A stretch of DNA of 64,000 nt from Aliarcobacter sp. (GCA_028690445.1 JAQVBE010000002.1:124001-188000); one strand, 5' to 3'; positions 9,221-17,100 are shown, counted from the stretch's first letter. The notes: generated from the sequence alone by a model not told the origin. Made by a program: numbers and translations.

Positions 9221-10114
9221 ATGGGATTTCATAGCTATATAAGAGCAGTTGGTACAGGACCAAAATCAAACAGAGAATTAACAAAGAATGAAACAATAGA
9301 TGCAATTGAATCTATTTTAAATCAAAGCGTTCATAGTGAACAAATCGCAGCATTTTTATTAGGTTGGCGTGTTAGACTTGAAACTGTTGAAGAACTTGAA
9401 ACAACACTAGAAGTCTGTAATAAATATATAAAAAGAGTAAAAATACCAAACTCAATAGAACTAGGTTATCCTTTTGATGGAAAAGCTGATAATCCGTATT
9501 TATTACCATTGATTTCTAAATATTTGAAAAAATTTGAGTTAAATCTAGTTGTAAGTGGTGATGAAATTCAACCTGCAAAAAAAGGTTTAACAATAAAACA
9601 ACTTTATGAAAATATAGAATTTGATGATAATATTTTCTATTTTGATAGAGCTGATTATTTCAAAGAATTAAGTGATTTAACAAAAATAAGAAATATTTTA
9701 GGACTTAGAACGGCTTTTAACACAATTGAAAAATTATTAAATCCAGGAACTTCTGACTATGCTGTAAATGCAGCTTTTCATAAACCTTATGTTGCAAAAT
9801 ATAATCAAATATTTGGAAACAACTATAAAAACCTAATTATAGTAAAAGGAAATGAAGGAACACCAGAAATTTTCTCAAAATGTAAATATTGGCAAACAAT
9901 AGATGGAAAAATTAGTGAATACATAATTGACCCTGAATACTTTGGAATAAACTATAAAAAATCAATGCATATAATATCACCTGAAGAGTCACTAAATATG
10001 ACAAGAAACCCAAGTGATGAATTGGAAAAACTAGCAAAATTAAACGCTGCAATGTTCTTAATCGCAGCTCAAAAAGCAGATGATATTAAAACAGCTTTTG
10101 AAATGATTGAATAA
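9221..10114 (+). CDS. TrpD2/YbiB-type glycosyltransferase-family protein (copy 1)
   Basis: The 297-residue protein has the all-helical N-terminal domain of the anthranilate phosphoribosyltransferase superfamily (residues 1-70) and a phosphorylase-like C-terminal domain. The PRPP-binding GTGGD loop of true TrpD is missing and reads YPFDGKADNPY instead, so it belongs with the TrpD2/YbiB group, whose studied members bind nucleic acid rather than make tryptophan. The start has AAGGATGAG upstream. A second copy lies at 28290-29207 with closely matching blocks such as YIxAVGTGPKxNR and LRTxFNTIEKLLNP. It is divergent from napA and appears to share its operator, suggesting expression during nitrate respiration. 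Confidence 0.8.
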   Translation: MGFHSYIRAVGTGPKSNRELTKNETIDAIESILNQSVHSEQIAAFLLGWRVRLETVEELETTLEVCNKYIKRVKIPNSIELGYPFDGKADNPYLLPLISKYLKKFELNLVVSGDEIQPAKKGLTIKQLYENIEFDDNIFYFDRADYFKELSDLTKIRNILGLRTAFNTIEKLLNPGTSDYAVNAAFHKPYVAKYNQIFGNNYKNLIIVKGNEGTPEIFSKCKYWQTIDGKISEYIIDPEYFGINYKKSMHIISPEESLNMTRNPSDELEKLAKLNAAMFLIAAQKADDIKTAFEMIE

Positions 10115-10117
10115 TAG

Positions 10118-10914
10118 GTTTTAAATAGTATTAAACAAGACGAGGGGTTAGTTGTTCTTAGGTGGGCTGAATATCAAAAGTTTTTAACAAAAGTTGAATA
10201 TATCAAAACAGTAAAAGAAGAAAAATACCAAGATGGATTTTTAAAAGATATTTTTGAAAACTGTTTGGGTTATACCCTTGATATGACAGACCCCTCAAAC
10301 TTTAATCTTGAAAGAGAAAAGAAAAATGAAACAGACGGCAAAAAAGCCGACGGAGTTATTTATGTAGATAAAAAAATTGTTGGTGTAATAGAACTAAAAG
10401 CCCAAGATACAAAAAATCTTGATAAGATAGAAGCCCAAGCTTTCAACTATCACGCTTCACATTCAAACTCAAAATATATCATTATTTCAAATTTTAATGA
10501 ATTTAGATTTTATATAGATAAAAAACAGCTTATGAGAAATTTTTACTTTTTAATCTTGATTATGAAGAGTTTAAAAAACTTCATCTTCTAATCTCTTATG
10601 AAAGTATTAAAAATGATATTCCATTAAAATTAAAAGAAAAAACTTCAAACTTTGAACAGAATATTTCAAAAGAATTTTATAAAGATTTTTCAATTTTTAG
10701 AAATAGTCTTTTTGAAAATATAGTAAGTAAAAACACAGATATAGAAAAATCAACATTATTAAGACTTACTCAAAAGCTATGTGATAGAATTATTTTTATT
10801 CTATTTACTGAGGATAGAGGACTTTTAACTTCAAATACTATAAGTGAAATAAGAAATAGACATAGTCAAGATGGTTTTGGCGATAGGTACCTTTTCCCTT
10901 TCTTCATTTTTTGA
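10118..10914 (+). pseudogene. Truncated and frameshifted type IIG restriction-modification gene
   Basis: The translated pieces match the N-terminal part of large type IIG (Eco57I-like) restriction-methylase proteins: KYQDGFLKDIFENCLGY, then ADGVIY...VGVIELKAQDT (an ExK nuclease-like strand), then FILFTEDRGLL. The frame is open from 10118 without a clear start, breaks at the A-run 10520-10525 where one added base would restore the frame, continues from about 10526, and stops at 10912-10914. The methylase and specificity domains, normally several hundred residues more, are absent. It is a decayed remnant, and no function is expected. Confidence 0.8.
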
Positions 10915-11189
10915 CAAAAACAAATTCCTAAAAAACATAGAAACACGAAACTTGCTTTTGTGCTAAATAAAACTATTATAAAATCTTTAGTTATTAATCA
11001 AAAATATTTATATAATTTATTCATAAATTTCAAAGGTAAAAAAATGTGAGAACTTATGATAAATGAAAACGATATAAAGGACAAATTCCCTACAAATCAA
11101 ATATTAAATGCATTAGAAGACAAAACTCTAAAACCCAAACAAGGATATTTTAAAAAAGCTGGAATAAATTTTGTTGAAGGCTCTACCTA
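10915..11189. other. Decayed spacer after the restriction gene remnant
   Basis: This stretch holds no recognisable complete gene. It contains a short open frame without family match and the candidate small frame at 11056-11193. Loss of the rest of the restriction gene by deletion is the simplest reading. Confidence 0.5.
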
Positions 11190-11193
11190 TTAA
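11056..11193 (+). CDS. Candidate 45-residue ORF, unknown
   Basis: An ATG at 11056 opens 45 codons ending in TAA at 11191-11193 (protein begins MINENDIKDKFPTN, ends NFVEGSTY). The composition looks protein-like, with mixed charge and few repeats, but there is no good ribosome site and no family is recognised. It may be the end of a deleted gene. It overlaps the convergent gene by 4 bases. Confidence 0.25.
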   Translation: MINENDIKDKFPTNQILNALEDKTLKPKQGYFKKAGINFVEGSTY

Positions 11194-11597
11194 GAGTTAA
11201 ACTCTCCAAAATTAGCAAAAGCGCCTTCAATACTTGGGATGTTTTTGTAGTGAGTTGAGGTTAGTCTTACATTACTAGTTTTAAGATTACATATTGCAAT
11301 CCTAAAACTAGAACCCATAAATGGTTCTACAACACAAATAATTTTATCTTCAATCTGTCGTGTTGCATAAATAGTACCTTGCAAATTAGTAAAAAAATAT
11401 TTAGGATAAGTTAATGGCGTTATTTCAACAATATCAATAGCTTCTTGATTTTCAAGAGTTTGAACTATATCCATAGCATCTTCATAACTCTCAAATTGAA
11501 TACACCAATCATCAAATTTTTTATTAAAATGTTCTAAATCCTCATCTAGAAAACCACCAACTAAAGATTGTAAAGCAAAAATAGACACAAAAGACAC
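11190..11597 (-). CDS. Hypothetical protein of 135 residues
   Basis: No family is recognised. The protein is soluble, with no signal peptide beyond a mildly hydrophobic start (MSFVSIFALQSL), and has mixed alpha/beta character with a Cys at residue 32 and two more near 90 and 103. The reading frame has typical codon use for the region, supporting expression. It stands alone, minus strand, between the restriction remnant and a hairpin that follows the heme d1 gene operon. A later internal start cannot be ruled out. Confidence 0.5.
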   Translation of the reverse strand: MSFVSIFALQSLVGGFLDEDLEHFNKKFDDWCIQFESYEDAMDIVQTLENQEAIDIVEITPLTYPKYFFTNLQGTIYATRQIEDKIICVVEPFMGSSFRIAICNLKTSNVRLTSTHYKNIPSIEGAFANFGEFNS

Positions 11598-11614
11598 CTT
11601 GAATATACATAATT

Positions 11615-11647
11615 TTGAAAGTTAATTTTAACACATTTAACTTTCAA
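11615..11647 (-). terminator. Hairpin after the siroheme decarboxylase operon
   Basis: An 11-base perfect inverted repeat (TTGAAAGTTAA at 11615-11625, TTAACTTTCAA at 11637-11647) with an 11-base loop lies just past the stop of the 11659 gene. No strong T-run follows, so it may be a weak terminator or an mRNA end-protecting stem. Confidence 0.45.
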
Positions 11648-11658
11648 CTCTCTCAAGA

Positions 11659-12051
11659 TTATTTAGCTTCTTCCAAAGTTATAGGAATATGTTTTATACA
11701 TCTTGCTGTGAAAAATTCTCTACTATAATTTGGAGAAGATAACATATGATTTTCAAGTGTCCATTCATTTGTTTTTTCGATAGTTACACTTTGTGAAACT
11801 TTTCTTACGGCTCTATTTTCACATATAATTTTTTCATGGTTATTAAAAGCAGTTTCAACTTCATTAATTCTGTCTATCGTTACAAGATAGTGCATACCAA
11901 TAAAAATTCCCAAGATTATAGTCATAAGTAATAAAGCTTTTTTCCAAACACCAGCTGGCATAAAACTTCTTGTAGTAACTATGATTGTAACGACCAATAT
12001 AAAAATAGCAATTGCAAAATATCCAGCTTCTAGTTTTAAAAATAATTCCAT
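11659..12051 (-). CDS. Small membrane protein of unknown function in the heme d1 operon
   Basis: The 130-residue protein has two membrane segments near residues 12-26 and 38-60 and a polar C-terminal domain of about 65 residues with two Cys (about 77 and 118). No family is recognised. It starts 15 bases after the siroheme decarboxylase stop, so it is almost certainly in that operon and under the same Crp/Fnr-type promoter. A role in heme d1 synthesis, transport or nitrite reductase assembly is an inference from that position. Confidence 0.6.
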   Translation of the reverse strand: MELFLKLEAGYFAIAIFILVVTIIVTTRSFMPAGVWKKALLLMTIILGIFIGMHYLVTIDRINEVETAFNNHEKIICENRAVRKVSQSVTIEKTNEWTLENHMLSSPNYSREFFTARCIKHIPITLEEAK

Positions 12052-12066
12052 TGTATTAATCCTTTT

Positions 12067-13068
12067 TTAATTTAAATATTTTTCTTCCCAGTTTTTAAAT
12101 TCATCACAAAAGTATTTAATTCTTACTTTTTTAAATTCTCTTGATGAATAAAGTGGAAGATTTGATTTGTATTCTATCTCTTTTGCTATATTATTTATAA
12201 CTTCTTGTGTATCTTCTACTGTTTTACCATGAATCATTGTAAATAAGTTATAGTTCCAAGTTGGGTATTTTGGTCTTAAGTAACAATGTGAAACGGCAGA
12301 AAATGAAGCTGCGATTTTTCCTATTTCTTCGCCTTTTTCACCTTCTTCTATGTCCCATGCAACCATAGCATTTGCTCCAAAACCTGCGTGTCTATGATTT
12401 AATATTGTTGCAAATCTTCTCATAACGCCTGTATCTTGAAATTCATTTAAAACGCTAAAAAATTCATCATAAGAAATATTAAGTTTTTCCACCATTTCTT
12501 TAAATGGCTCTTGAGTTATTTCTATATCATTTTGAGCTTCTTTGATTATATTATAGTGATATTCATTTAACTGCATACCTTTAAAATCAGTTTTTGCAAC
12601 ATGCTCTTTTTTCTCTGCTTTATTTGTGGTATCAAGTTTTACAGAGATTTTAAAAAGTTTTAATGTAGGTAAAATAATATAATCTTTTGCCTTTGTAAGT
12701 TTTGCTAAAGTGGCAATTGTATCTTCTAAAGTTGATTTAGAATTTGGTGCAATTGCAAGGGTAAACCAAATATTATATTTGTGATTTCTTTCATAGTTAT
12801 GTGAAATCCCTGGATGAGAATTTAGGATTAAAACTGCATCATCAATATCTTCAGGTGTAATTTCAAAAGCAACTAAAGATGAAGTATATCCTAGCTTTTT
12901 TGTATCAAATATTGCTGAAGTTTGTCTTATGATTTTGTTTTCTTTTTCTTCTTTTAAGATTCTTAAAACTTCATCTTCTGTTGTATTTAATTCCTTTGCA
13001 ATTTCTTCAAAAGGTCGAATAGTAAGTGGAAAGTTTTTTTGAATTCTATATAATATTTGGTCTTTCAT
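12067..13068 (-). CDS. Siroheme decarboxylase, NirDL/GH-type fusion (heme d1 biosynthesis)
   Basis: The 333-residue protein consists of two tandem AsnC/Lrp-like units, residues about 1-160 and 175-333. Each has a winged-helix part (RPFEEIAKELNTTEDEVL; EPFKEMVEKLNISYDEFF) and a ferredoxin-like part with the GI..NYER..KYN.WF or AV..CYLRP.YPTWNYNLF pattern of NirD/L/G/H and AhbA/B. These enzymes convert siroheme to didecarboxysiroheme for heme d1. In Pseudomonas the subunits are separate genes, here a single chain could carry both halves. It heads a two-gene operon and has a class II Crp/Fnr-type promoter. Confidence 0.88.
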   Translation of the reverse strand: MKDQILYRIQKNFPLTIRPFEEIAKELNTTEDEVLRILKEEKENKIIRQTSAIFDTKKLGYTSSLVAFEITPEDIDDAVLILNSHPGISHNYERNHKYNIWFTLAIAPNSKSTLEDTIATLAKLTKAKDYIILPTLKLFKISVKLDTTNKAEKKEHVAKTDFKGMQLNEYHYNIIKEAQNDIEITQEPFKEMVEKLNISYDEFFSVLNEFQDTGVMRRFATILNHRHAGFGANAMVAWDIEEGEKGEEIGKIAASFSAVSHCYLRPKYPTWNYNLFTMIHGKTVEDTQEVINNIAKEIEYKSNLPLYSSREFKKVRIKYFCDEFKNWEEKYLN

Positions 13069-13095
13069 TTTTTTGCCCTTAATAAAATTTCAAAA

Positions 13096-13188
13096 AGTAT
13101 AACAACTAAAACTTATTTATGCATTGATTTAAAACAACTAAATTACTTGATATGAATTAAGAGTTTTATTTTTTAATTTAAATATAAT
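13096..13188. promoter_or_regulatory. Two back-to-back Crp/Fnr-type promoters
   Basis: Box 1 TTGATTTAAAACAA (13124-13137) is 22 bases from minus-strand -10 TATACT (13101-13096), for the siroheme decarboxylase gene. Box 2 TTGATATGAATTAA (13147-13160) is 22 bases from plus-strand -10 TATAAT (13183-13188), for the gene at 13215. Each predicted start centres its box near -41.5. Confidence 0.75.
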
Positions 13189-13214
13189 AAATTTAGTATT
13201 ACGAAGGGAAAAAA

Positions 13215-13589
13215 ATGAAAAAGAAATTGTTATTATTTGCATTTTTTGCAATGTTTATGTTTTTAGGAATTATGGCTTTAAAAGAAGGAATGCCATCACC
13301 GAAAAATGAAAGAGTTTATGCAGTTTTACAAAAACATATGCCTTATACTTTAGAAAAAAGAGTAGGTGGATATTCAATTGTAAGTAATGAAACAGGGATA
13401 AAAGAAAAGCCACCTGCAAAAGATTTATTTTTGAGACTAGAGCAACTTGAAAAATTATGGGGTAAAGATTTTTTAAAATTAGAAGATAATACTTTAATAA
13501 TTTTAGATAAAGATAAAAAAGAAGTTGAAAAAATAGAGTTAAAAACAAAAGAAGAATTAGACTGGGTTAAAAGTTATTTTAGTTTTTAA
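13215..13589 (+). CDS. Exported or membrane-anchored protein of unknown function, denitrification-linked
   Basis: A hydrophobic N-terminal segment (residues 4-22) marks a signal peptide or anchor. The remaining 100 residues are Lys/Glu-rich with no Cys and no recognised family. The start has GAAGGGAAAA upstream. Its promoter region has a consensus TATAAT placed 22 bases from a Crp/Fnr-type box, next to that of the heme d1 gene, so it is probably induced together with nitrite reductase genes. Function is unknown; a periplasmic accessory role is only an inference. Confidence 0.65.
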   Translation: MKKKLLLFAFFAMFMFLGIMALKEGMPSPKNERVYAVLQKHMPYTLEKRVGGYSIVSNETGIKEKPPAKDLFLRLEQLEKLWGKDFLKLEDNTLIILDKDKKEVEKIELKTKEELDWVKSYFSF

Positions 13590-13609
13590 TTGACTAAAAT
13601 TTAGAGTAA

Positions 13610-13648
13610 ACAGTAGGTTATAATTATTTATTGATTATAATCCACTGT
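13610..13648. repeat. Imperfect inverted repeat before the first Crp/Fnr gene
   Basis: ACAGTAGGTTATAAT (13610-13624) and ATTATAATCCACTGT (13634-13648) form a 15-base stem with two mismatches and a 9-base loop. It may terminate the upstream gene or be an operator for the regulator gene that starts 18 bases later. Confidence 0.45.
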
Positions 13649-13666
13649 TAAAGATTAGGAGTTTAT

Positions 13667-14299
13667 ATGAAAAATAAGTTAAAAGATATATATTTATTTA
13701 AAGATTTGTGTGATGATACTTTAGACAGAATAGGCGAATTTACTACTTTTTTAAAATTATCAAAGGATAATGTTTTATTTTATGAAGGAGATGAGCCAAA
13801 ATATCTTTTCTTGTTAAAAAAAGGTATTGTAAAACTTTATAAAACTTCATCAAATGATAAAGAAATACTTTTAAAATATTTTCATTCAAATGAACTAATA
13901 GCTGAAGTTGCAAATTTTGAACAAATTCCATATCCGGCAACTGCACAATCTTTTACAGATACAGAGGTACTAAGAATTGATTTTGGAAGTTTAAAAGATA
14001 TAATTTATTCAGACCCAAATTTATCTTTTTTGATTCAAACTTCTTTGATAAAAAAAATAAGAAACCTAGAAAATATAGTATCTTTACATGTTGTTTTAGA
14101 TTCAAAAGAAAGAATAGCAAAATACCTATGCGATCACTCAGAAGAGTTTTTTAACACAAAAAATATTATTGTTGCAGAAATTTTAAATATTTCACCTGAG
14201 ACACTTTCAAGAATGTTAAGAGTATTTAAAAATGATGGATTAATTGATAATAAAAAGAAAACAGTAGATAAAGAGCGATTAAGCGCTTTATTTTTATAG
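13667..14299 (+). CDS. Crp/Fnr-family transcriptional regulator (copy 1)
   Basis: The 210-residue protein has a cyclic-nucleotide-binding-type beta-barrel (residues about 15-120, with EGDEPKYLFLLKKGIVKLYK), a dimerisation helix, and a C-terminal winged helix whose recognition part is NISPETLSRMLRVFKNDGLI. The Cys cluster of Fnr is absent, leaving a single N-terminal Cys, so it is not an Fnr-type oxygen sensor and resembles the NO-responsive DNR/NssR type. The SxETLSRxL helix is compatible with TTGAT-type half-sites found upstream of nearby operons. Its ligand and targets are inferred. Confidence 0.85.
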   Translation: MKNKLKDIYLFKDLCDDTLDRIGEFTTFLKLSKDNVLFYEGDEPKYLFLLKKGIVKLYKTSSNDKEILLKYFHSNELIAEVANFEQIPYPATAQSFTDTEVLRIDFGSLKDIIYSDPNLSFLIQTSLIKKIRNLENIVSLHVVLDSKERIAKYLCDHSEEFFNTKNIIVAEILNISPETLSRMLRVFKNDGLIDNKKKTVDKERLSALFL

Positions 14300-14304
14300 T
14301 GAGG

Positions 14305-14329
14305 AGTTACTAAAAGGTATTTAGTAACT
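14305..14329. terminator. Bidirectional hairpin between convergent genes
   Basis: A perfect 10-base stem (AGTTACTAAA at 14305-14314, TTTAGTAACT at 14320-14329) with a 5-base loop lies just past the regulator stop, followed by TTT. It overlaps the end of the convergent gene. Confidence 0.6.
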
Positions 14330-14858
14330 TTTCAGTATTTATATAAAGTTCTTTAAATTTTTTATTATTTATTTCATATTTCTTTTTTTGTTTATTTGCG
14401 TATAACCATGCAAATAGAATAGATAGACCAAATAATCCGTATATTTCCAATTGCCAATTTTTTAATCCTAATAACACAATAAAATACTGAACAGAAAATA
14501 ATACAAAAAATTCAATTGAAAATATAAAAACTAAAGTTGGACTTTCTTCAAATTTTAAAGTGTACTTTTCGATATCTCTCAAAATATTTAAATTTTTATT
14601 TATTTTTTGTATATCACTCTTTTTATTTTCTTCTACTGTATCTATTTTTAGATTTTGGAAATGAATATTACTTATATTATTTTCAATATTCGTTTGCTTA
14701 TAATTTTCTAATATTTCAGGATTAGAAAAAAGAAGAGATAAAATCTCTTCTTCCTTTAATAATTCTTTATTAGATATTTTTAAACAATCTTGTAGTATAA
14801 AATCATAAAGCCCAACATCTTTAATATCATTTGCAACTAACTTTAAATCTATCAACAA
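14310..14858 (-). CDS. Hypothetical membrane-anchored protein downstream of the CuA-less oxidase pair
   Basis: The 182-residue protein has a polar, Lys/Glu/Asn-rich N-terminal region with coiled-coil character (residues 1-100) and two membrane segments near 107-130 and 137-153. No family is recognised. The start is TTG with AAAGGA upstream, 14 bases after the subunit I stop, so it is probably the third gene of that operon. It could be an accessory or unrelated protein; nothing in the sequence shows a redox centre. Confidence 0.55.
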   Translation of the reverse strand: MLIDLKLVANDIKDVGLYDFILQDCLKISNKELLKEEEILSLLFSNPEILENYKQTNIENNISNIHFQNLKIDTVEENKKSDIQKINKNLNILRDIEKYTLKFEESPTLVFIFSIEFFVLFSVQYFIVLLGLKNWQLEIYGLFGLSILFAWLYANKQKKKYEINNKKFKELYINTEKLLNTF

Positions 14859-14872
14859 AATAAATCCTTTAC

Positions 14873-16513
14873 TTAAATACCATAACTTGATTCTTTATTT
14901 TTTGATGGTAAAAATATTCCAATAAGACCTTTTAATCCTATTGACATAATAATATTAAATAAGAATATAATCCAAGCAAGTAAAATCATAGCACCACAAA
15001 CTCCTGCTAAAATCATCATTAAATCAAATTCTCCATTAAAATACATATGTCGTCTAAGCATACCATCAAGCCCAGCCATTCCCATAAATGCACCCATACC
15101 AATACCTCCAATTAAATGTAACCAGAAGTGTGTATTTGCTAATTTTTGACTCCATAATTTTGCATTATTTGTAACATGTGGCCATAATACATAAACTGCT
15201 GAATATAAAGTCATATAAAGTCCAACAATAATTGCAATATGAACATGTGCCCCAATAATCCATTGAGTATTATGTAAAACTCTATTCATTGCCATATCCG
15301 CTTGAATAATTCCTGCTGGTACTGCTAATCCAAATCCAATTAATCCACCTAAAAGGTATTTTAATTCATTTGTCATTTTAAGAGGTCTAGCTTTCCATAA
15401 AGTTACAAGAGTAATAAATAGTGCTAAACCTTGAGTTAGTAATTCAAATGCTGTTACCATTTCACCAGAAATTAGTTTCATCATTTCAGGTTGTCCTTGA
15501 TCTGCTAATAAGTGATGAGACCAAACCATCCAAGATACAAGTAACTCTAGCATAAGTGCAGCACGTGCCACATTTTCCATGAATAATTTTTGACCAGTAA
15601 TTAAAGTTGCAAGTAAATACCAAGACCCTGCTACATAAATAAGTACAAGACCATCTGCCACTAAATCAAGTCCCCACCAAAACCAGTTTTTATATAAAAG
15701 TGCATCTACTGATTTTACATCTAATGCAAAACCGCCCATGTCTGCAAATAAATAAACCAGAACTAAAACACCTGCACCTAAAATAATAAGTGCATCTAAA
15801 AATGTATCAACTGTTCCTCTAAAAATTGCAACAACAGGAAGTGAAAGTGCTGGTTCTTTTGTATATGGTTGTCGTCCAGTTAATTTATATAAAAGATTGA
15901 GAATACCGTCAATACCAAAACCAGAAATTAAAAGCTCTCTCATAGTTTTATTTTTATGAACACCAACTCTCGCAAATATAGTTGCATATATATTATAAAT
16001 AAACCCAAAAGTTCCAAGCATAATAAGTGCAACTCCTAAAATAAATACAATTCCACCAATAGTTTTGAACTGTTGAGTATCAGCAGGAAGTGGCCAATAA
16101 AGAGTATAAAGGGGAGCATAATTCCAAGCAAATGCAGCAATCCAAGATAATGCTGTTCCTATTGTAATTAGTAACCAAACCCAATTCGCTAATTTAACAC
16201 TATATAATGGTTTTTTTGTGAGCATTGGAACTAAGAACATAAATGCACCAAAAACTAGTTGATAAGTTGATCCAAAAATACCAACAATAGGATGTACCGT
16301 CATAATTGAAAAATAATGCTCAGGGGAACCATGAACAGGTGGAATAGTAGGAATAACAGCTGCTGTTCTCATAATCATTCCTTCTAAAGCAGCTAATCCA
16401 TAAAATAAAAATGCCATCACAACAGCTCTTAATGTAACTTTTTGAAGAGCATTTAAATTTGAATGATCAAATTTATTATCAGCTCCATTTATTAAATCAC
16501 TCATAAAACTCAT
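14873..16513 (-). CDS. Divergent heme-copper oxidase subunit I, probable NO reductase-like (Asp at metal-B site)
   Basis: The 546-residue protein has about 14 membrane segments and the heme-copper oxidase fold. Low-spin heme ligand H74 (TVHPIVG), the HH pair H333-H334 and the H423/H425 heme pair (AHVHIA) are present. Where the first metal-B His should be, the segment WFWWGLDLVADG has D283; in NorB of this same window the equivalent segment is WWWWVIHLWVEA. NorB E206 corresponds to D287. These changes argue against a normal oxygen reductase and for a CuA-less NO reductase of the eNOR/sNOR/gNOR kind; which group cannot be decided here. It overlaps the subunit II gene by 4 bases. Confidence 0.82.
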   Translation of the reverse strand: MSFMSDLINGADNKFDHSNLNALQKVTLRAVVMAFLFYGLAALEGMIMRTAAVIPTIPPVHGSPEHYFSIMTVHPIVGIFGSTYQLVFGAFMFLVPMLTKKPLYSVKLANWVWLLITIGTALSWIAAFAWNYAPLYTLYWPLPADTQQFKTIGGIVFILGVALIMLGTFGFIYNIYATIFARVGVHKNKTMRELLISGFGIDGILNLLYKLTGRQPYTKEPALSLPVVAIFRGTVDTFLDALIILGAGVLVLVYLFADMGGFALDVKSVDALLYKNWFWWGLDLVADGLVLIYVAGSWYLLATLITGQKLFMENVARAALMLELLVSWMVWSHHLLADQGQPEMMKLISGEMVTAFELLTQGLALFITLVTLWKARPLKMTNELKYLLGGLIGFGLAVPAGIIQADMAMNRVLHNTQWIIGAHVHIAIIVGLYMTLYSAVYVLWPHVTNNAKLWSQKLANTHFWLHLIGGIGMGAFMGMAGLDGMLRRHMYFNGEFDLMMILAGVCGAMILLAWIIFLFNIIMSIGLKGLIGIFLPSKNKESSYGI

Positions 16514-17100
16514 TTTACACCTCCATTCCGAACAATAGAATCATCACAACCTATAATCTCAACTGCATCTTTAATAAACATATCATTTCCTTTTGGTCCT
16601 GAATATTCTGTTGACATTAAGTCATAAATTCCATTATGATTAAATGTCCATAAAATATCATTTTTACTTCCAGGATTAACCTGCATTTGCATTACCATTG
16701 AGTTGTCCTTTCTAAACAATCCAAAACCATAAACTAAATCTTCACTTGTAACATCAAATAAAACTTGTTCTCCACAGTTAATAACCATCTTTTCTGTTGG
16801 TAAAATAAACATATGTTTTTTTATATTTATATTATAAACCTTATCAGGTGTCATGTCATGACGATTTATATCTTGAGCAACCCAAGGAACAGTATTATAA
16901 GTAAAGATATGATGCCCAACTCCCGCAATAACTAAGAAGCCAATAAATCCATAGAAAGAGATTCTTATTAGAGATTTGGCTTTTTCTTGCTTTGTTAAGT
17001 TGTAGCCAAACCAAGCAACTACAGAAATAATCAAAGTAGAATAGACTGAATATGCTACCCAATGAAATGACAATAATTCAAGTGAATCATTAAAAGTCAT
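16510..17100 (-). CDS. Subunit II-like cupredoxin protein lacking the CuA ligands
   Basis: After two membrane segments (about residues 12-33 and 47-66) comes a periplasmic cupredoxin domain. All His and Cys ligands of CuA are replaced: the motif VTSEDLVYGF has Y124 for His, and MSTEYSGPKGNDM has S163, S167 and G171 for Cys, Cys and His, with only M174 kept. The fold is preserved but no copper site is possible in the usual form. This is typical of quinol-oxidising or NO-reducing relatives. The start at 17100 is chosen because AGGAG lies 7 bases upstream. Subunit I follows with a 4-base overlap. Confidence 0.82.
   Translation of the reverse strand: MTFNDSLELLSFHWVAYSVYSTLIISVVAWFGYNLTKQEKAKSLIRISFYGFIGFLVIAGVGHHIFTYNTVPWVAQDINRHDMTPDKVYNINIKKHMFILPTEKMVINCGEQVLFDVTSEDLVYGFGLFRKDNSMVMQMQVNPGSKNDILWTFNHNGIYDLMSTEYSGPKGNDMFIKDAVEIIGCDDSIVRNGGVK

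Noticed and set aside
9221..10114. Calling the two TrpD-like genes trpD
   Set aside because: The GTGGD PRPP-binding loop is missing in both, and neither lies with other trp genes.
13590..13604. Crp/Fnr-type box TTGACTAAAATTTA before the first regulator gene
   Set aside because: The right half is too far from consensus and no -10 is found 22 bases away.
14873..17100. Reading the two genes as an ordinary cytochrome c or cbb3 oxidase
   Set aside because: Subunit II has none of the CuA His/Cys ligands and subunit I lacks the first metal-B His, with Asp in its place.
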